A DNA stretch of 16,347 nt from an uncultured Clostridia bacterium (GTDB lineage Bacteria; Bacillota; Clostridia; Christensenellales; Aristaeellaceae): contig CALCUD010000098.1 in the NCBI GenBank assembly GCA_937906775.1, positions 1 to 16,347 on the forward strand. Direction: 5' to 3'. Shown piece by piece: positions 6,077 through 14,273 of this stretch. The position numbers and the translations under genes were made by a program. Position 1 is the first letter of the stretch. The number at the start of each line of letters is the position of its first letter. The notes below the pieces were generated by a model, which saw nothing but the letters and a program-made list of their open reading frames with translations, did not search any database and had not been told where the DNA came from.

Positions 6077-6105
6077 ATCCTACCACATTTCGCTGTTTTG
6101 AACAA
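6077..6105 (-). promoter_or_regulatory. Promoter of the aldo/keto reductase gene
   Basis: On the minus strand TTGTTC (6105-6100), a 17-base spacer and TAGGAT (6082-6077) preceded by TGG, which makes an extended -10. One base downstream lies GATATATCAA (6075-6066), shared with the GGDEF promoter. Confidence 0.55.
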
Positions 6106-6145
6106 CTTGATCCGATTGGAAGAATGAAGCCTGTTATTGTACTTT

Positions 6146-6862
6146 TCACAATCCGAGCGGTTTTTCTTTTGGGGTTCCCGCTCTGCGCGGATAGCATTTG
6201 GGCGTATGGCCGGTCTTTTTCACCGGAAGGATCAGATGATCCCAGTCCCGGTTCCTGACCGGGCAGCTGACCGGCATTTCCAGCCGTCCGCCTAAAATGT
6301 GTGCCGCCCGACGGCCGGCTTCCGTTTCCTCCCGGAGTGCCGGACCCTTCCAGCACAGCATCATCCCGTCCGGACGAACATAGGGCAACAGATATTCGCA
6401 CAGTACGTTGAGCGGTGCGACCGCCCTGGCTGTTGCGATATCAAACCGTTCCCGCAGTTCCGGCTTTCCGGCGCCGTCCTCTGCACGGGCGTGTACCAGC
6501 GTCACCTGAGCGTCCGTCCTCTTCCGGACTTCATCCAGAAAGTTCAATCGTTTCATCTGCGCGTCCAGCAGCGTGACTTTAAGCTCCGGTTTTGCCAGTG
6601 CCAGAACCATGCCCGGAAAGCCCGCTCCCGTCCCGACATCGATCAGTGTCCCCGAATCCGGGAGAAGTCCGGTTTTCAGTACGCACAGGCTGTCGATAAA
6701 ATGTCTGTCCAGCGTTTCGCTTTCTTCCGTCACCGCAGTCAGATCCATCTTCCGGTTCCATTCGTCCAGCAGGGACGCGTAGATGCGCAGCAGTTCCGGC
6801 AGCTCCGCACGGAACGGAATCCCGTTTTCCCTCATCCGGGAAGCGATCATTTCTTCTGTCAT
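6146..6862 (-). CDS. rsmG: 16S rRNA (guanine-N7) methyltransferase RsmG (GidB)
   Basis: RsmG methylates N7 of G527 in 16S rRNA (E. coli numbering) using S-adenosylmethionine; loss of it gives low-level streptomycin resistance in several bacteria. The 238-residue product has LDEWNRKMDLTAV, RHFIDSL, the SAM-binding DVGTGAGFPG (75-84), the ARAVAPL motif and the family C-terminus TPKCYPRRAGTPKEKPLG. It is the last gene of the long minus-strand run, 26 bases after the YdcF-like gene, with GGAG about 9 bases before the ATG. rsmG often sits with mnmE and mnmG; here mnmE is in the same run but three genes upstream, and mnmG is absent from the window. I see no terminator in the 40 bases after its stop. 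Confidence 0.96.
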   Translation of the reverse strand: MTEEMIASRMRENGIPFRAELPELLRIYASLLDEWNRKMDLTAVTEESETLDRHFIDSLCVLKTGLLPDSGTLIDVGTGAGFPGMVLALAKPELKVTLLDAQMKRLNFLDEVRKRTDAQVTLVHARAEDGAGKPELRERFDIATARAVAPLNVLCEYLLPYVRPDGMMLCWKGPALREETEAGRRAAHILGGRLEMPVSCPVRNRDWDHLILPVKKTGHTPKCYPRRAGTPKEKPLGL

Positions 6863-6888
6863 TCGATCTTCTCCGATCTCTTTGCCGG

Positions 6889-7506
6889 TCAGCTCAACGG
6901 AACATGCAGATATTTGACCAGCCAGTACTTAACCCACGCCAGTGCTTCCCGTCCATGATTTTTCAGCCAGTATTCAGGTTTGCAGGGGGAACCGATGCCT
7001 TCCGCCTCAAAACCGAGATCACCAGCCAGCGCCATCGCGCGCGGAACATGATAATCGCTGGTTACGATCAGAACCTTCCGGACGTCCGGAAGTGCCTTCA
7101 TCAGTTCTGCCGCATTTTTCAGGTTCTGATTCGTATTGAAAGAAGCCGGGTCTTTCAGGATCAGCTCCTCCGGGACACCCTTCCCGATCAGATATTCCGC
7201 CATGGCTTCCGCTTCCGGCATCGGTTCATCGCTGCCCTGCGCGCCGCACACGACCACAGGAACCGGCCTGGTCAGCCATGCCTCATAAGCCTTATCCAAG
7301 CGCCAGGAAAGTTGAACATTAGGCGTTCCGTCAGGGTTCACCTGCGCGCCGAGTACAATGATCGCGCCATAGTCCGGGATCTCAGGCACCTGTGCAGACA
7401 CCTCCCCTTCGCGAATACAGATAAATCCCAGTAACCCCGCAAATCCTGCGACACCCGCCGCCAGCAGGATCAGGAACAGCCGCAACAGAATGTGTTTCTT
7501 TTCCAT
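6889..7506 (-). CDS. YdcF/DUF218-family membrane-anchored protein (SanA/ElyC-like)
   Basis: The 205-residue product has one N-terminal membrane segment (about residues 7-29) and then a DUF218 domain, placed outside the cytoplasm by inference. Family landmarks are AIIVLGAQV, the NTNQNLKNA segment and the TSDYHVPRA motif. DUF218 proteins include E. coli SanA, ElyC and YdcF, linked to envelope integrity; the enzymatic activity is not established, though the fold binds nucleotides or SAM in some members. The gene starts 7 bases after the radC stop. Its ribosome binding site is weak (GGGGA about 10 bases upstream), suggesting translation coupled to radC. Confidence 0.88.
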   Translation of the reverse strand: MEKKHILLRLFLILLAAGVAGFAGLLGFICIREGEVSAQVPEIPDYGAIIVLGAQVNPDGTPNVQLSWRLDKAYEAWLTRPVPVVVCGAQGSDEPMPEAEAMAEYLIGKGVPEELILKDPASFNTNQNLKNAAELMKALPDVRKVLIVTSDYHVPRAMALAGDLGFEAEGIGSPCKPEYWLKNHGREALAWVKYWLVKYLHVPLS

Positions 7507-7513
7507 ATATCAT

Positions 7514-8347
7514 TTATCCCCGCAAAGGCTCTGTATCGCCGTGCCGCATCATACTGTATGCTGTATCGCCGGCGATGATCACGTGATCCAGCATTTGAAT
7601 ACCCACGCCTGACAGCTGCCGCTGCAACTGACGGGTAGACGCGATATCCTCGCCGGATGGTGCCGCGGTTCCTCCGGGATGATTGTGACAGAAGAACACA
7701 CTGTGAGCGTTATAATTGAGAGCTGTTTCCATCACCAGCCTCGGATAGGCACTCACCTCGCTCAGACTTCCCGTGGAGATGCACCGGGTTCCCAGCAGCT
7801 GACACTTGGCGCTGACGCAGATAACCATGAATTTTTCTGTCCGTTCTCCGCTCAAAAGCGCTTTGCAGTAAGCTTCCAGTTCACGGTAGTTGCGGAGAGT
7901 CCTGGTTTCCTGCGACAGACTTCGCTGATAAACGCGGAACAGCGGACGGATCATACTGATCAGCGTAGCCTGGCTCTCTCCGATTCCTTTTATATTAGAC
8001 AGTTGATCGGGACGGGCTTCCAGTACGCCTTTCAGGCTTCCGAACTGCGTCAGCAACTCATGCGCCGTCGTCTTGGTATCGCTCCTGCTGTTTCCGTAAA
8101 AAAGCAGGAATTCCAAAACATCCTCGTCCTTGAAATGATCAAAGTTCCCTTCCTCCCGGAACCGTTTCCGCATGCGGGCCCGGTGTCCTGCATGCGGGTA
8201 GACTTTCGCGTCTTCCCTGGCCTCGGAAAGATCTTCCACAGTTTTCTCAAACTCCGGTTCCTCCGGATCTTCCGGAAAATACGAATCGAAATCCGGATAC
8301 CAGGTCTGCTCATCCGGCAGCATATCTGTTTCCATTTCTTTCGCCAT
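7514..8347 (-). CDS. radC: RadC family JAB/MPN-domain protein
   Basis: The 277-residue product has the RadC layout: a helix-hairpin-helix-type N-terminal half (GHRARMRKRF, FGSLKGVLEA, IKGIGESQA) and a C-terminal JAB1/MPN metalloprotease-like domain with HNHPGG (221-226) and Asp234. Despite the name, a DNA-repair role for RadC is not supported by later genetic work, and its activity is unresolved. About 50 acidic residues precede the usual RadC start. The ATG at 8347 is chosen because GGGAGG, lying in the last codons of the upstream gene, is 5 to 6 bases away; an in-frame start 36 bases upstream lacks one. The stop of the upstream dehydrogenase is only 2 bases before this ATG, so the two are probably translationally coupled. 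Confidence 0.93.
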   Translation of the reverse strand: MAKEMETDMLPDEQTWYPDFDSYFPEDPEEPEFEKTVEDLSEAREDAKVYPHAGHRARMRKRFREEGNFDHFKDEDVLEFLLFYGNSRSDTKTTAHELLTQFGSLKGVLEARPDQLSNIKGIGESQATLISMIRPLFRVYQRSLSQETRTLRNYRELEAYCKALLSGERTEKFMVICVSAKCQLLGTRCISTGSLSEVSAYPRLVMETALNYNAHSVFFCHNHPGGTAAPSGEDIASTRQLQRQLSGVGIQMLDHVIIAGDTAYSMMRHGDTEPLRG

Positions 8348-8349
8348 GT

Positions 8350-9477
8350 TTACCTCCCGTAATAGTTCCAGATATCCAGACACGCCTGTTTTTCAGCTTC
8401 GCAAAGCGGAAGAAACGCCTGCCGGTAAATTCCTTTCAGATCATCCCTCGTCAATTTTTCCGGATGATTGCCAAGCCGCTCCGTATTGACAGAGTCCGCG
8501 AGCGCGTCTAGTTCTTTTTCATCCGGCATGGGCGGAGATTCCATTCCCAGTTCGTACATCAGGCCGCGAAGCAGCTTCGGACCCATGTAAGGATCTCCGA
8601 GCCGCATCGCGGACGACAGCTTTTTCAGTTCCGGACCGGTCTCTTCTTTTCCGATCATATGCTCCCACAGAACCGGCAGCGTCATCATACAGGCATGACC
8701 GTGTGCCACGCCGAACCGCTTAGTCAGCTGGTAGCTCATAGCATGCGCGGCGGTGGTCCGGGTCAGTCGGATCGCTTTTCCGCTCTGATAGGAGGCATCC
8801 AGCATTTCGTCAGCCGCGCGCGGATCATTCGAAAGAAAACCACGGATATTGTCCAGAACGCCTAATATGGCCAGATACGCATGGACTCTGCTGTCCTCCG
8901 TGGCCGAAACTGACCACCAGCTTTCAATACCCTGTGCGAGGGCGTCCAGCGCAGCGCTCTTCTTATGATAATCGGGCAATGAATCCAGCAGTGCCGAATC
9001 AAGAACGATTCCTTCCGGAATCAATCCGGAATGATCGATGCTGACCTTTTCTCCGTCAACATAGGTCACCGCTACAGATGTTGCCTCCGCACCCGTTCCC
9101 GCAGTTCCGGGGATCGCGATATGCGGAATCTTTTCCGTTCCTGCCAGATCTCTGGCGATAACATGATCCATATCCGGTGCGCACAGAAAAGCTTTGATTC
9201 CCTTGGCGGTATCCATGGCGGATCCTCCGCCGATGCCGATCAGTCCATCGCATTTTTCAGCACAGAACATCTCCGCGCCCACGGAGCAATCTGACAGATC
9301 CGGGTTCGGATGATATCCGGAAAAAACAGGAGCATTCTTCAGCGCATCAATCCGTTTCAGGCGTTCTGTCAGCGTTTTTCCGCCAATGATCAACGGTCTC
9401 CGGATGTTGAGCTTTTCCATCAGCTCCGGGATCCTGTTCACGCTGTCCCTTCCGCGGATGACTTTTTGATTCACCAT
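8350..9477 (-). CDS. Iron-containing alcohol dehydrogenase, possibly phosphonoacetaldehyde-reductase-like
   Basis: The 375-residue product is a group III (iron-containing) alcohol dehydrogenase: NAD(P)-binding GIGGGSAMDTAK (81-92) and metal ligands Asp177, His244 and His258, spaced exactly as Asp196, His263 and His277 of E. coli FucO. The fourth ligand, His200 in FucO, is Gln181 here (DALAQGIESWWS). This Gln and the following ESxWSV pattern recall the hydroxyethylphosphonate dehydrogenase / phosphonoacetaldehyde reductase branch, from memory of that family; no phosphonate genes are nearby, so the substrate is open. GGAGG lies 9 bases before the ATG. It starts 19 bases after the mnmE stop and is coupled to radC. 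A metabolic enzyme here, among RNA-maturation genes, is unusual and may reflect an insertion. Confidence 0.88.
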   Translation of the reverse strand: MVNQKVIRGRDSVNRIPELMEKLNIRRPLIIGGKTLTERLKRIDALKNAPVFSGYHPNPDLSDCSVGAEMFCAEKCDGLIGIGGGSAMDTAKGIKAFLCAPDMDHVIARDLAGTEKIPHIAIPGTAGTGAEATSVAVTYVDGEKVSIDHSGLIPEGIVLDSALLDSLPDYHKKSAALDALAQGIESWWSVSATEDSRVHAYLAILGVLDNIRGFLSNDPRAADEMLDASYQSGKAIRLTRTTAAHAMSYQLTKRFGVAHGHACMMTLPVLWEHMIGKEETGPELKKLSSAMRLGDPYMGPKLLRGLMYELGMESPPMPDEKELDALADSVNTERLGNHPEKLTRDDLKGIYRQAFLPLCEAEKQACLDIWNYYGR

Positions 9478-9496
9478 GATCAGGTTCCTCCGTTCT

Positions 9497-10846
9497 TTAT
9501 TTTCCCACGCAGAACTGGGAGAATACCGCGTCCAGTAACTGCTCGTCCGCTCTTTCCCCGGTGATCTCGCTCAGTGCTTCCTGCGCGGTCTGAAGATCGG
9601 TGGAGGCCATATCCGGCGTCCATACTTTCAACGTTTCCAGCGCGCTCTCCAGCGCTTCCACCGCACGGCAAAGTGCGTCCTGCTGACGCGGCAGCGTCAG
9701 CGCCATCCGGTCGGAGATTTCGGCAAACGCACGAAGATGGTCCCGAACCGGCTCCAATGTATCGGAGTCGAGCGTGGACGTTTCGAAACATGGCAGATCA
9801 GGACGGATCCTGCGGATCTCCTCCGATGTCAGTTTCGAAGCAAGATCGGATTTGTTCAGAACGGCCGCCGCATTTGTCTTCAGCGCCTTGAGCAGTTTCG
9901 CGTCCTCCGTTCGAAGCGGTTCGCTTCCGTCCAGGATCAGCAGCACGGCATCCGCAGTATCCAGTGCCGTTCTGGAACGCTCCACACCGATCCTTTCCAC
10001 AGGATCTGACGTATCGCGCATTCCTGCGGTATCCGTCAGGATAACCCGGATCCCGTTGAGCATCATCTCACCGGTGACTGTGTCCCGTGTTGTCCCGGCT
10101 ACATCCGTCACGATTGCGCGGTCTTCACCGAGTAGCGCGTTGAGCAGGCTGCTTTTTCCGACATTCGGTCTCCCACAGAGCGTAACATGCATTCCGTCGC
10201 GGAGCAGCCGTGAAGACCGTTCATCTATTCCCCGGCGCAACTTTGCAACAAGTTTTTCGATCCCGGGGATCAGCGCGGCTGTACCCTCTTCATCCCCGAT
10301 TTCCTCCGGATAGTCGATACAGGCGGCTAGTCCGGCCTGAAGCGCAAACAGTTCCTCCGAAGCTTCTTTCGCAAAGGATGCCGCGCCGCCCTGCAGCTCG
10401 CGGACAGCGATCCGGTGTTCCTGTTCGCCCCGCGCGGAAATCAGGCTCATCACTGCTTCCGCCCGGCTCAGATCAATCCTTCCGTTCAGAAAAGCCCGCC
10501 GCGTAAATTCTCCGGGACCTGCAAGGCGCGCACCGTGAAGCAGACAAAGTGACAGTACTTTATTTGTCACATAACTTCCGCCGTGCAATTGGATCTCCGC
10601 AACATCTTCGCAGGTGTAGCTTTTCGGCGCCCGCATGATAACGGCCATACATTCATCCAGCGTTGTCTCTCCGTCACGGATCCATCCGTATGTCAAAAAC
10701 CGTTCCTGCATCTCCTGACGGCTGGCCGGAAAAAAAATTTTCCGCAAGATCCGTTCAGATTCATGGCCCGATATTCTGATGATCCCGATGCCGCCGTTTC
10801 CGGGCGGAGTAGCCACCGCTGCGATCGTGTCATTCATATGTTCCAA
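9497..10846 (-). CDS. mnmE: tRNA uridine-5-carboxymethylaminomethyl modification GTPase MnmE
   Basis: MnmE works with MnmG to build the cmnm5/mnm5 side chain on the wobble uridine (U34) of certain tRNAs, using tetrahydrofolate-derived carbon and GTP. The product has an N-terminal folate-binding domain (DTIAAVATPPGNGGIGIIRISG), then a helical domain carrying an inserted G domain with GRPNVGKS (225-232), TTRD, DTAG (272-275) and NKSD (331-334), and the invariant C-terminal CVGK whose Cys is needed for modification. Length 449 is normal. The TTG at 10846 is chosen because GGAGG lies 7 bases upstream; an ATG three codons later is the alternative. It starts 16 bases after the rpe stop. The partner mnmG is not in the window. 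Confidence 0.97.
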   Translation of the reverse strand: MEHMNDTIAAVATPPGNGGIGIIRISGHESERILRKIFFPASRQEMQERFLTYGWIRDGETTLDECMAVIMRAPKSYTCEDVAEIQLHGGSYVTNKVLSLCLLHGARLAGPGEFTRRAFLNGRIDLSRAEAVMSLISARGEQEHRIAVRELQGGAASFAKEASEELFALQAGLAACIDYPEEIGDEEGTAALIPGIEKLVAKLRRGIDERSSRLLRDGMHVTLCGRPNVGKSSLLNALLGEDRAIVTDVAGTTRDTVTGEMMLNGIRVILTDTAGMRDTSDPVERIGVERSRTALDTADAVLLILDGSEPLRTEDAKLLKALKTNAAAVLNKSDLASKLTSEEIRRIRPDLPCFETSTLDSDTLEPVRDHLRAFAEISDRMALTLPRQQDALCRAVEALESALETLKVWTPDMASTDLQTAQEALSEITGERADEQLLDAVFSQFCVGK

Positions 10847-10862
10847 AATGTTTCCTCCAGGT

Positions 10863-11498
10863 TCAGATCCGGTGCAGGCGGATCATCATCTCCGCGGGAT
10901 CCGCTTCCCGGTACAGCGATGTTCCCATGACCGCGACCGTTAATCCGGCTTCCGCAAGCAGCGGCAGATTCTGCTCATTGATCCCGCCGTCCGCTTCGAT
11001 CTCTCCGGAATACCCGTAATCCCGCAGTTCCCGGATCTTTCCGATCACATCGGGATTCAGCTTCTGTCCGCCGAATCCGGGTTCCACAGTCATCGCAAGC
11101 AGCAGATTGGCTTCTTCCAGATAAGGTATTACCGCTGAAACAGGCGTTCCCGGTTTGAAAGCCAATCCGGCTTTTGCGCCGCGTTCACGGATTTTCCGCA
11201 AACAGGATCCGGGATCGCCCGGGATCTCCGCGTGAACGGTCAAAATATCCGCTCCTGCTTCCAGAAAAGCGTCCAGATACTTTTCCGGTTCGCTCATCAT
11301 CAAATGCACATCCAGCGGAATGCAAAAGGTTTCCCTCAGTCTTCGGGTCACCGCGGGCGTATAAGCCAGATTGGGAACAAAATGCCCATCCATGACATCA
11401 ATATGAAGCCAGTCGCATCCTGCGGCTTCCATCCGGCGGGCATCCCGTTCCAGATGGAGCGGATCCGCCGCCAGAATACTCGGCGCGATTTTAATCAT
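10863..11498 (-). CDS. rpe: Ribulose-phosphate 3-epimerase
   Basis: Rpe interconverts D-ribulose 5-phosphate and D-xylulose 5-phosphate in the pentose phosphate pathway. The 211-residue TIM barrel shows APSILAAD, the metal/catalytic HIDVMDGHFVPN (His32, Asp34), DVHLM with His65, MTVEPGFGGQK and EADGGI. The reading frame stays open further upstream, but the ATG at 11498 fits both the family start and GGAGG 7 bases before it. It overlaps the end of rsgA by 8 bases, so translation is likely coupled. Rpe after rsgA is the usual Firmicutes order. Confidence 0.97.
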   Translation of the reverse strand: MIKIAPSILAADPLHLERDARRMEAAGCDWLHIDVMDGHFVPNLAYTPAVTRRLRETFCIPLDVHLMMSEPEKYLDAFLEAGADILTVHAEIPGDPGSCLRKIRERGAKAGLAFKPGTPVSAVIPYLEEANLLLAMTVEPGFGGQKLNPDVIGKIRELRDYGYSGEIEADGGINEQNLPLLAEAGLTVAVMGTSLYREADPAEMMIRLHRI

Positions 11499-12378
11499 AT
11501 CGATTCCTCCATGCTTCTCTGATTTCCGCCAACAGCAGGCGATATCTTTCCCAGCGTTCGGCTGAAAGTTCTCCCCGACCGACAGCCTCCGCAACGGCGC
11601 AGCCCGGTTCCCGATCGTGAAGGCATTCACTGAACCGGCATTTCCCCTCCCAAGGAAGATATTCCGGATATCTCTCCTTCAGATGTTCCGGCGGAAGTTC
11701 CTTCTCCGTTTCCAGCAGGGAAAAACCGGCCGTGTCCATAACCCGGAGTCCGGCACCCCGCAGCAGTTCCGCATGCCGGGTGGTATTCTTGCCCCGTTCA
11801 ATTTTCTCGCTCAGTTTTCCGGTGTCAAGCTGAAGTCCCATCAGTACGTTCAGCAGGGTGCTTTTTCCAGCGCCGCTCTGTCCTGTCATGCAGCAGACAG
11901 AGCCGGTCATGGCTTCCCGAAGCCTTTCCAGTCCCTCTCCGGTTTTCGCGGAAACAGGATAGATCGGAATCTCCGTATTCCTGTATTCCGTCATCAGACG
12001 TCCGGCCGCGTTCTCGTCCAGATCTGTCTTATTGGCTGCGATCAAAACATTCATTCCCTGCGCGTAAGCTCTCGCGATTAATCTGTCGCACAGCATCAGA
12101 TCCGGTTCCGGAATGGGTGAAACCACCAGAACCAGCGTATCCACATTGGCTACCGGCGGGCGAAGGCATTCGGTGCGTCTCGGCAGGATTTCCTCCAGCC
12201 ATCCGTATTCTTCGCCGTTTCCCGGTGTGAAAAGGATCTCATCGCCTACAAGCGGACTCATATGCTCCCGGCGGATTTTTTTCTGGCAGCGGAGCGTATA
12301 CAGTGTTCCGTCCGGTCCCTCGGCCGTATAGAAAGAGCCGATTCCCCGCAGAAGAATTCCGTGGATGGATTCTTTCAT
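11491..12378 (-). CDS. rsgA: Ribosome small-subunit-dependent GTPase RsgA (YloQ/CpgA)
   Basis: RsgA is a circularly permuted GTPase that checks late 30S subunit assembly. In the 295-residue product an N-terminal OB fold precedes the G motifs in permuted order: NKTD (116-119), SAK (143-145), GQSGAGKS (166-173), the TTRH switch and DTAGF (215-219). A zinc-binding set, Cys247, Cys252, His254 and Cys260 (CRFSECLHDREPGC), follows. GGAGG lies 7 bases before the ATG, inside the kinase gene, and the start overlaps the kinase stop as ATGA. In Bacillus subtilis the homologue CpgA is a substrate of PrkC, which matches its place next to the kinase. Confidence 0.97.
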   Translation of the reverse strand: MKESIHGILLRGIGSFYTAEGPDGTLYTLRCQKKIRREHMSPLVGDEILFTPGNGEEYGWLEEILPRRTECLRPPVANVDTLVLVVSPIPEPDLMLCDRLIARAYAQGMNVLIAANKTDLDENAAGRLMTEYRNTEIPIYPVSAKTGEGLERLREAMTGSVCCMTGQSGAGKSTLLNVLMGLQLDTGKLSEKIERGKNTTRHAELLRGAGLRVMDTAGFSLLETEKELPPEHLKERYPEYLPWEGKCRFSECLHDREPGCAVAEAVGRGELSAERWERYRLLLAEIREAWRNRYD

Positions 12379-14273
12379 TCAGCCGCCTCCGGAGATGGAT
12401 TCAGGGTCGGGTGAAAAGGTTCTTCTCCGTCAATATACACCGTGCAGGTATATTCCCGGTCATCCGGGATCTGGAGCGTCACATACTGGATCCTTCCGGC
12501 GTCTGCGGCGCAGATGTAGCTCGTCGCGACATATTCAACCGGACTGTCCGCCGCCTGTAAGGTAACATTGACATTGACGTCAGTTTCCTTTTCGGGGACA
12601 GTGACTGTGATTTCCTGCGTCCTGTTCCATTTTGAACCGCGGCTCACCGTCAGCGCCACCGTCGAACCCGGCGCCACTTTCATACCGGCTTCGGGCGACT
12701 GTCCTACGACCGTTCCTCCGGGATATTCTTCCGTATCCATATACTGAAGCGTCAGATTGACCGCCAGATTGCTGTCCGCAATCTTCATCTCCGCAGAGGC
12801 CATACTTTCCCCGAGTACTCCCGGAACAACCGTCTCACCGGCGCAAATGCCGAGGACAACCTCCGAATCTTTGGTCAGGGGTTCACCTTCCAACGGTTCC
12901 TGCGAGATGACCGTATCCACAGGATATTCTGAACTGACGACCCGTTCCTTGGTGATCTGCGTGATGTTCCGGTTTTTGAGCGCGGCTATCGCGTCCTCGG
13001 AACGCTGCCCCTGCAGATTCGGCATGGGCACCGTACTCGGCCCGGCGCTCACATACAGAATAACCGTATCCTTATTCTTCCGCGCGGTTTCATAGGCTGC
13101 CGGTGTCTGCATGAACACGGTGCCTTCCGCATAATCTTCATTATTGACCCACACAGGCTCCGCCGACAGCCCTTCCTGCTGGATCAGTTGTTCCGCCCGG
13201 GTAATATTCTCGTCCAGTACATCCGGAACGGTTGTGCTGTCCATAATGTTGCTGAAAATAGCCTTCCCCGCGAAAAACAGGCCGCAGATCACACCGAGGA
13301 TGGCGATTGCCGTAATCACGGTCCAGGTCTGTTTTCTGCGTTTTTCGTTGCCATTGCCGTTTTTGCGGTTCTTTTTGTCCTGTCCGTCATTCTGCAGGCG
13401 CGGCGACGGTTGCCGGACTTCCGTTCCCGGAGGTTCCGCAAAGCGCCCGTCAGGCCGGTTTTCCAGCGCCATGCGCAGATCGGAAGCCATCTCCCGCGCG
13501 GATTGATACCGCTGAGCGGGGTTCTTCTCCATCGCCTTTTCGCAAACCCGGATGACATTTTCAGGGACTTCCGGAGCCAGTTCCCGGATCGGTACCGGCA
13601 GGCTGTGCAGATGCTGCATCGCCACAGCAACGGGATTATCCCCGTCGTACGGGACACGTCCTGTCAGCATTTCATACAATACGATCCCCGTGCTGTAAAG
13701 GTCGGACATGACAGTCGCGCCTTCACCTCTGGCCTGTTCCGGAGAAAAATAGTGAACCGACCCCATGACGTTGTCGCCCTTGGTCAGCGTGGCGCTGTCG
13801 GCGATCCTCGCGATCCCGAAGTCCGCCACCTTCACATGCCCGTCGGAATGAACCAGGATGTTCTGCGGCTTGATATCCCGGTGAATAATACCGTTGCGGT
13901 GCGCATGCTCCAGTGCGGAAAGGATCCTGATCGCGATCTGACAGGCCAGCGGCGCACTCAGCCGGCCCCGTTCCTGAATGACTTCCTTCAGGGTCTTCCC
14001 CTGAACATATTCCATGACAAGATACCGGTTTTCTCCGTCCATGCCGACATCCAGCAAATTGACGATATTGTGATGCGTCATTTTACTGGCAGCTTCCGCT
14101 TCCCGCTGGAAGCGGCTGATGAATTCCCCGTCCGCATTCAGTTCAGGACGCAGAACCTTGACCGCGACATTATGTCCGGTCCTGAGATCCACCGCGCGGT
14201 AAACAATGGCCATACCGCCCATACCGATCTGTTCCGTCAGGCGATATCTTTCCGCAAGGATCCGTTCGGTCAT
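12375..14273 (-). CDS. pknB: PASTA-domain membrane Ser/Thr protein kinase (PrkC/PknB/Stk1)
   Basis: The 632-residue product starts with a complete kinase domain (about 10-272): glycine loop GMGGMAIVY, Lys39, Glu58, HRD at 131-133 and DFG at 151-153, with Thr/Ser in the activation loop. A basic juxtamembrane stretch (about 287-315) leads to one membrane helix (about 316-340). Outside the membrane are three PASTA repeats (about 348-413, 414-482, 483-550), known in this family to bind peptidoglycan fragments or lipid II. A C-terminal beta-rich segment (about 551-622, TVTVPEKETDVNVNV to YTCTVYIDGEE) recalls the Ig-like domain that ends Bacillus PrkC. It should phosphorylate cell-wall, translation and metabolic proteins and be opposed by the phosphatase encoded just upstream; the two genes overlap by 4 bases (ATGA). 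Confidence 0.97.
   Translation of the reverse strand: MTERILAERYRLTEQIGMGGMAIVYRAVDLRTGHNVAVKVLRPELNADGEFISRFQREAEAASKMTHHNIVNLLDVGMDGENRYLVMEYVQGKTLKEVIQERGRLSAPLACQIAIRILSALEHAHRNGIIHRDIKPQNILVHSDGHVKVADFGIARIADSATLTKGDNVMGSVHYFSPEQARGEGATVMSDLYSTGIVLYEMLTGRVPYDGDNPVAVAMQHLHSLPVPIRELAPEVPENVIRVCEKAMEKNPAQRYQSAREMASDLRMALENRPDGRFAEPPGTEVRQPSPRLQNDGQDKKNRKNGNGNEKRRKQTWTVITAIAILGVICGLFFAGKAIFSNIMDSTTVPDVLDENITRAEQLIQQEGLSAEPVWVNNEDYAEGTVFMQTPAAYETARKNKDTVILYVSAGPSTVPMPNLQGQRSEDAIAALKNRNITQITKERVVSSEYPVDTVISQEPLEGEPLTKDSEVVLGICAGETVVPGVLGESMASAEMKIADSNLAVNLTLQYMDTEEYPGGTVVGQSPEAGMKVAPGSTVALTVSRGSKWNRTQEITVTVPEKETDVNVNVTLQAADSPVEYVATSYICAADAGRIQYVTLQIPDDREYTCTVYIDGEEPFHPTLNPSPEAAE

Noticed and set aside
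6105..6145. Possible terminator after rsmG
   Set aside because: No stable hairpin followed by T is present; only short distant matches such as GATTG/CAATC.
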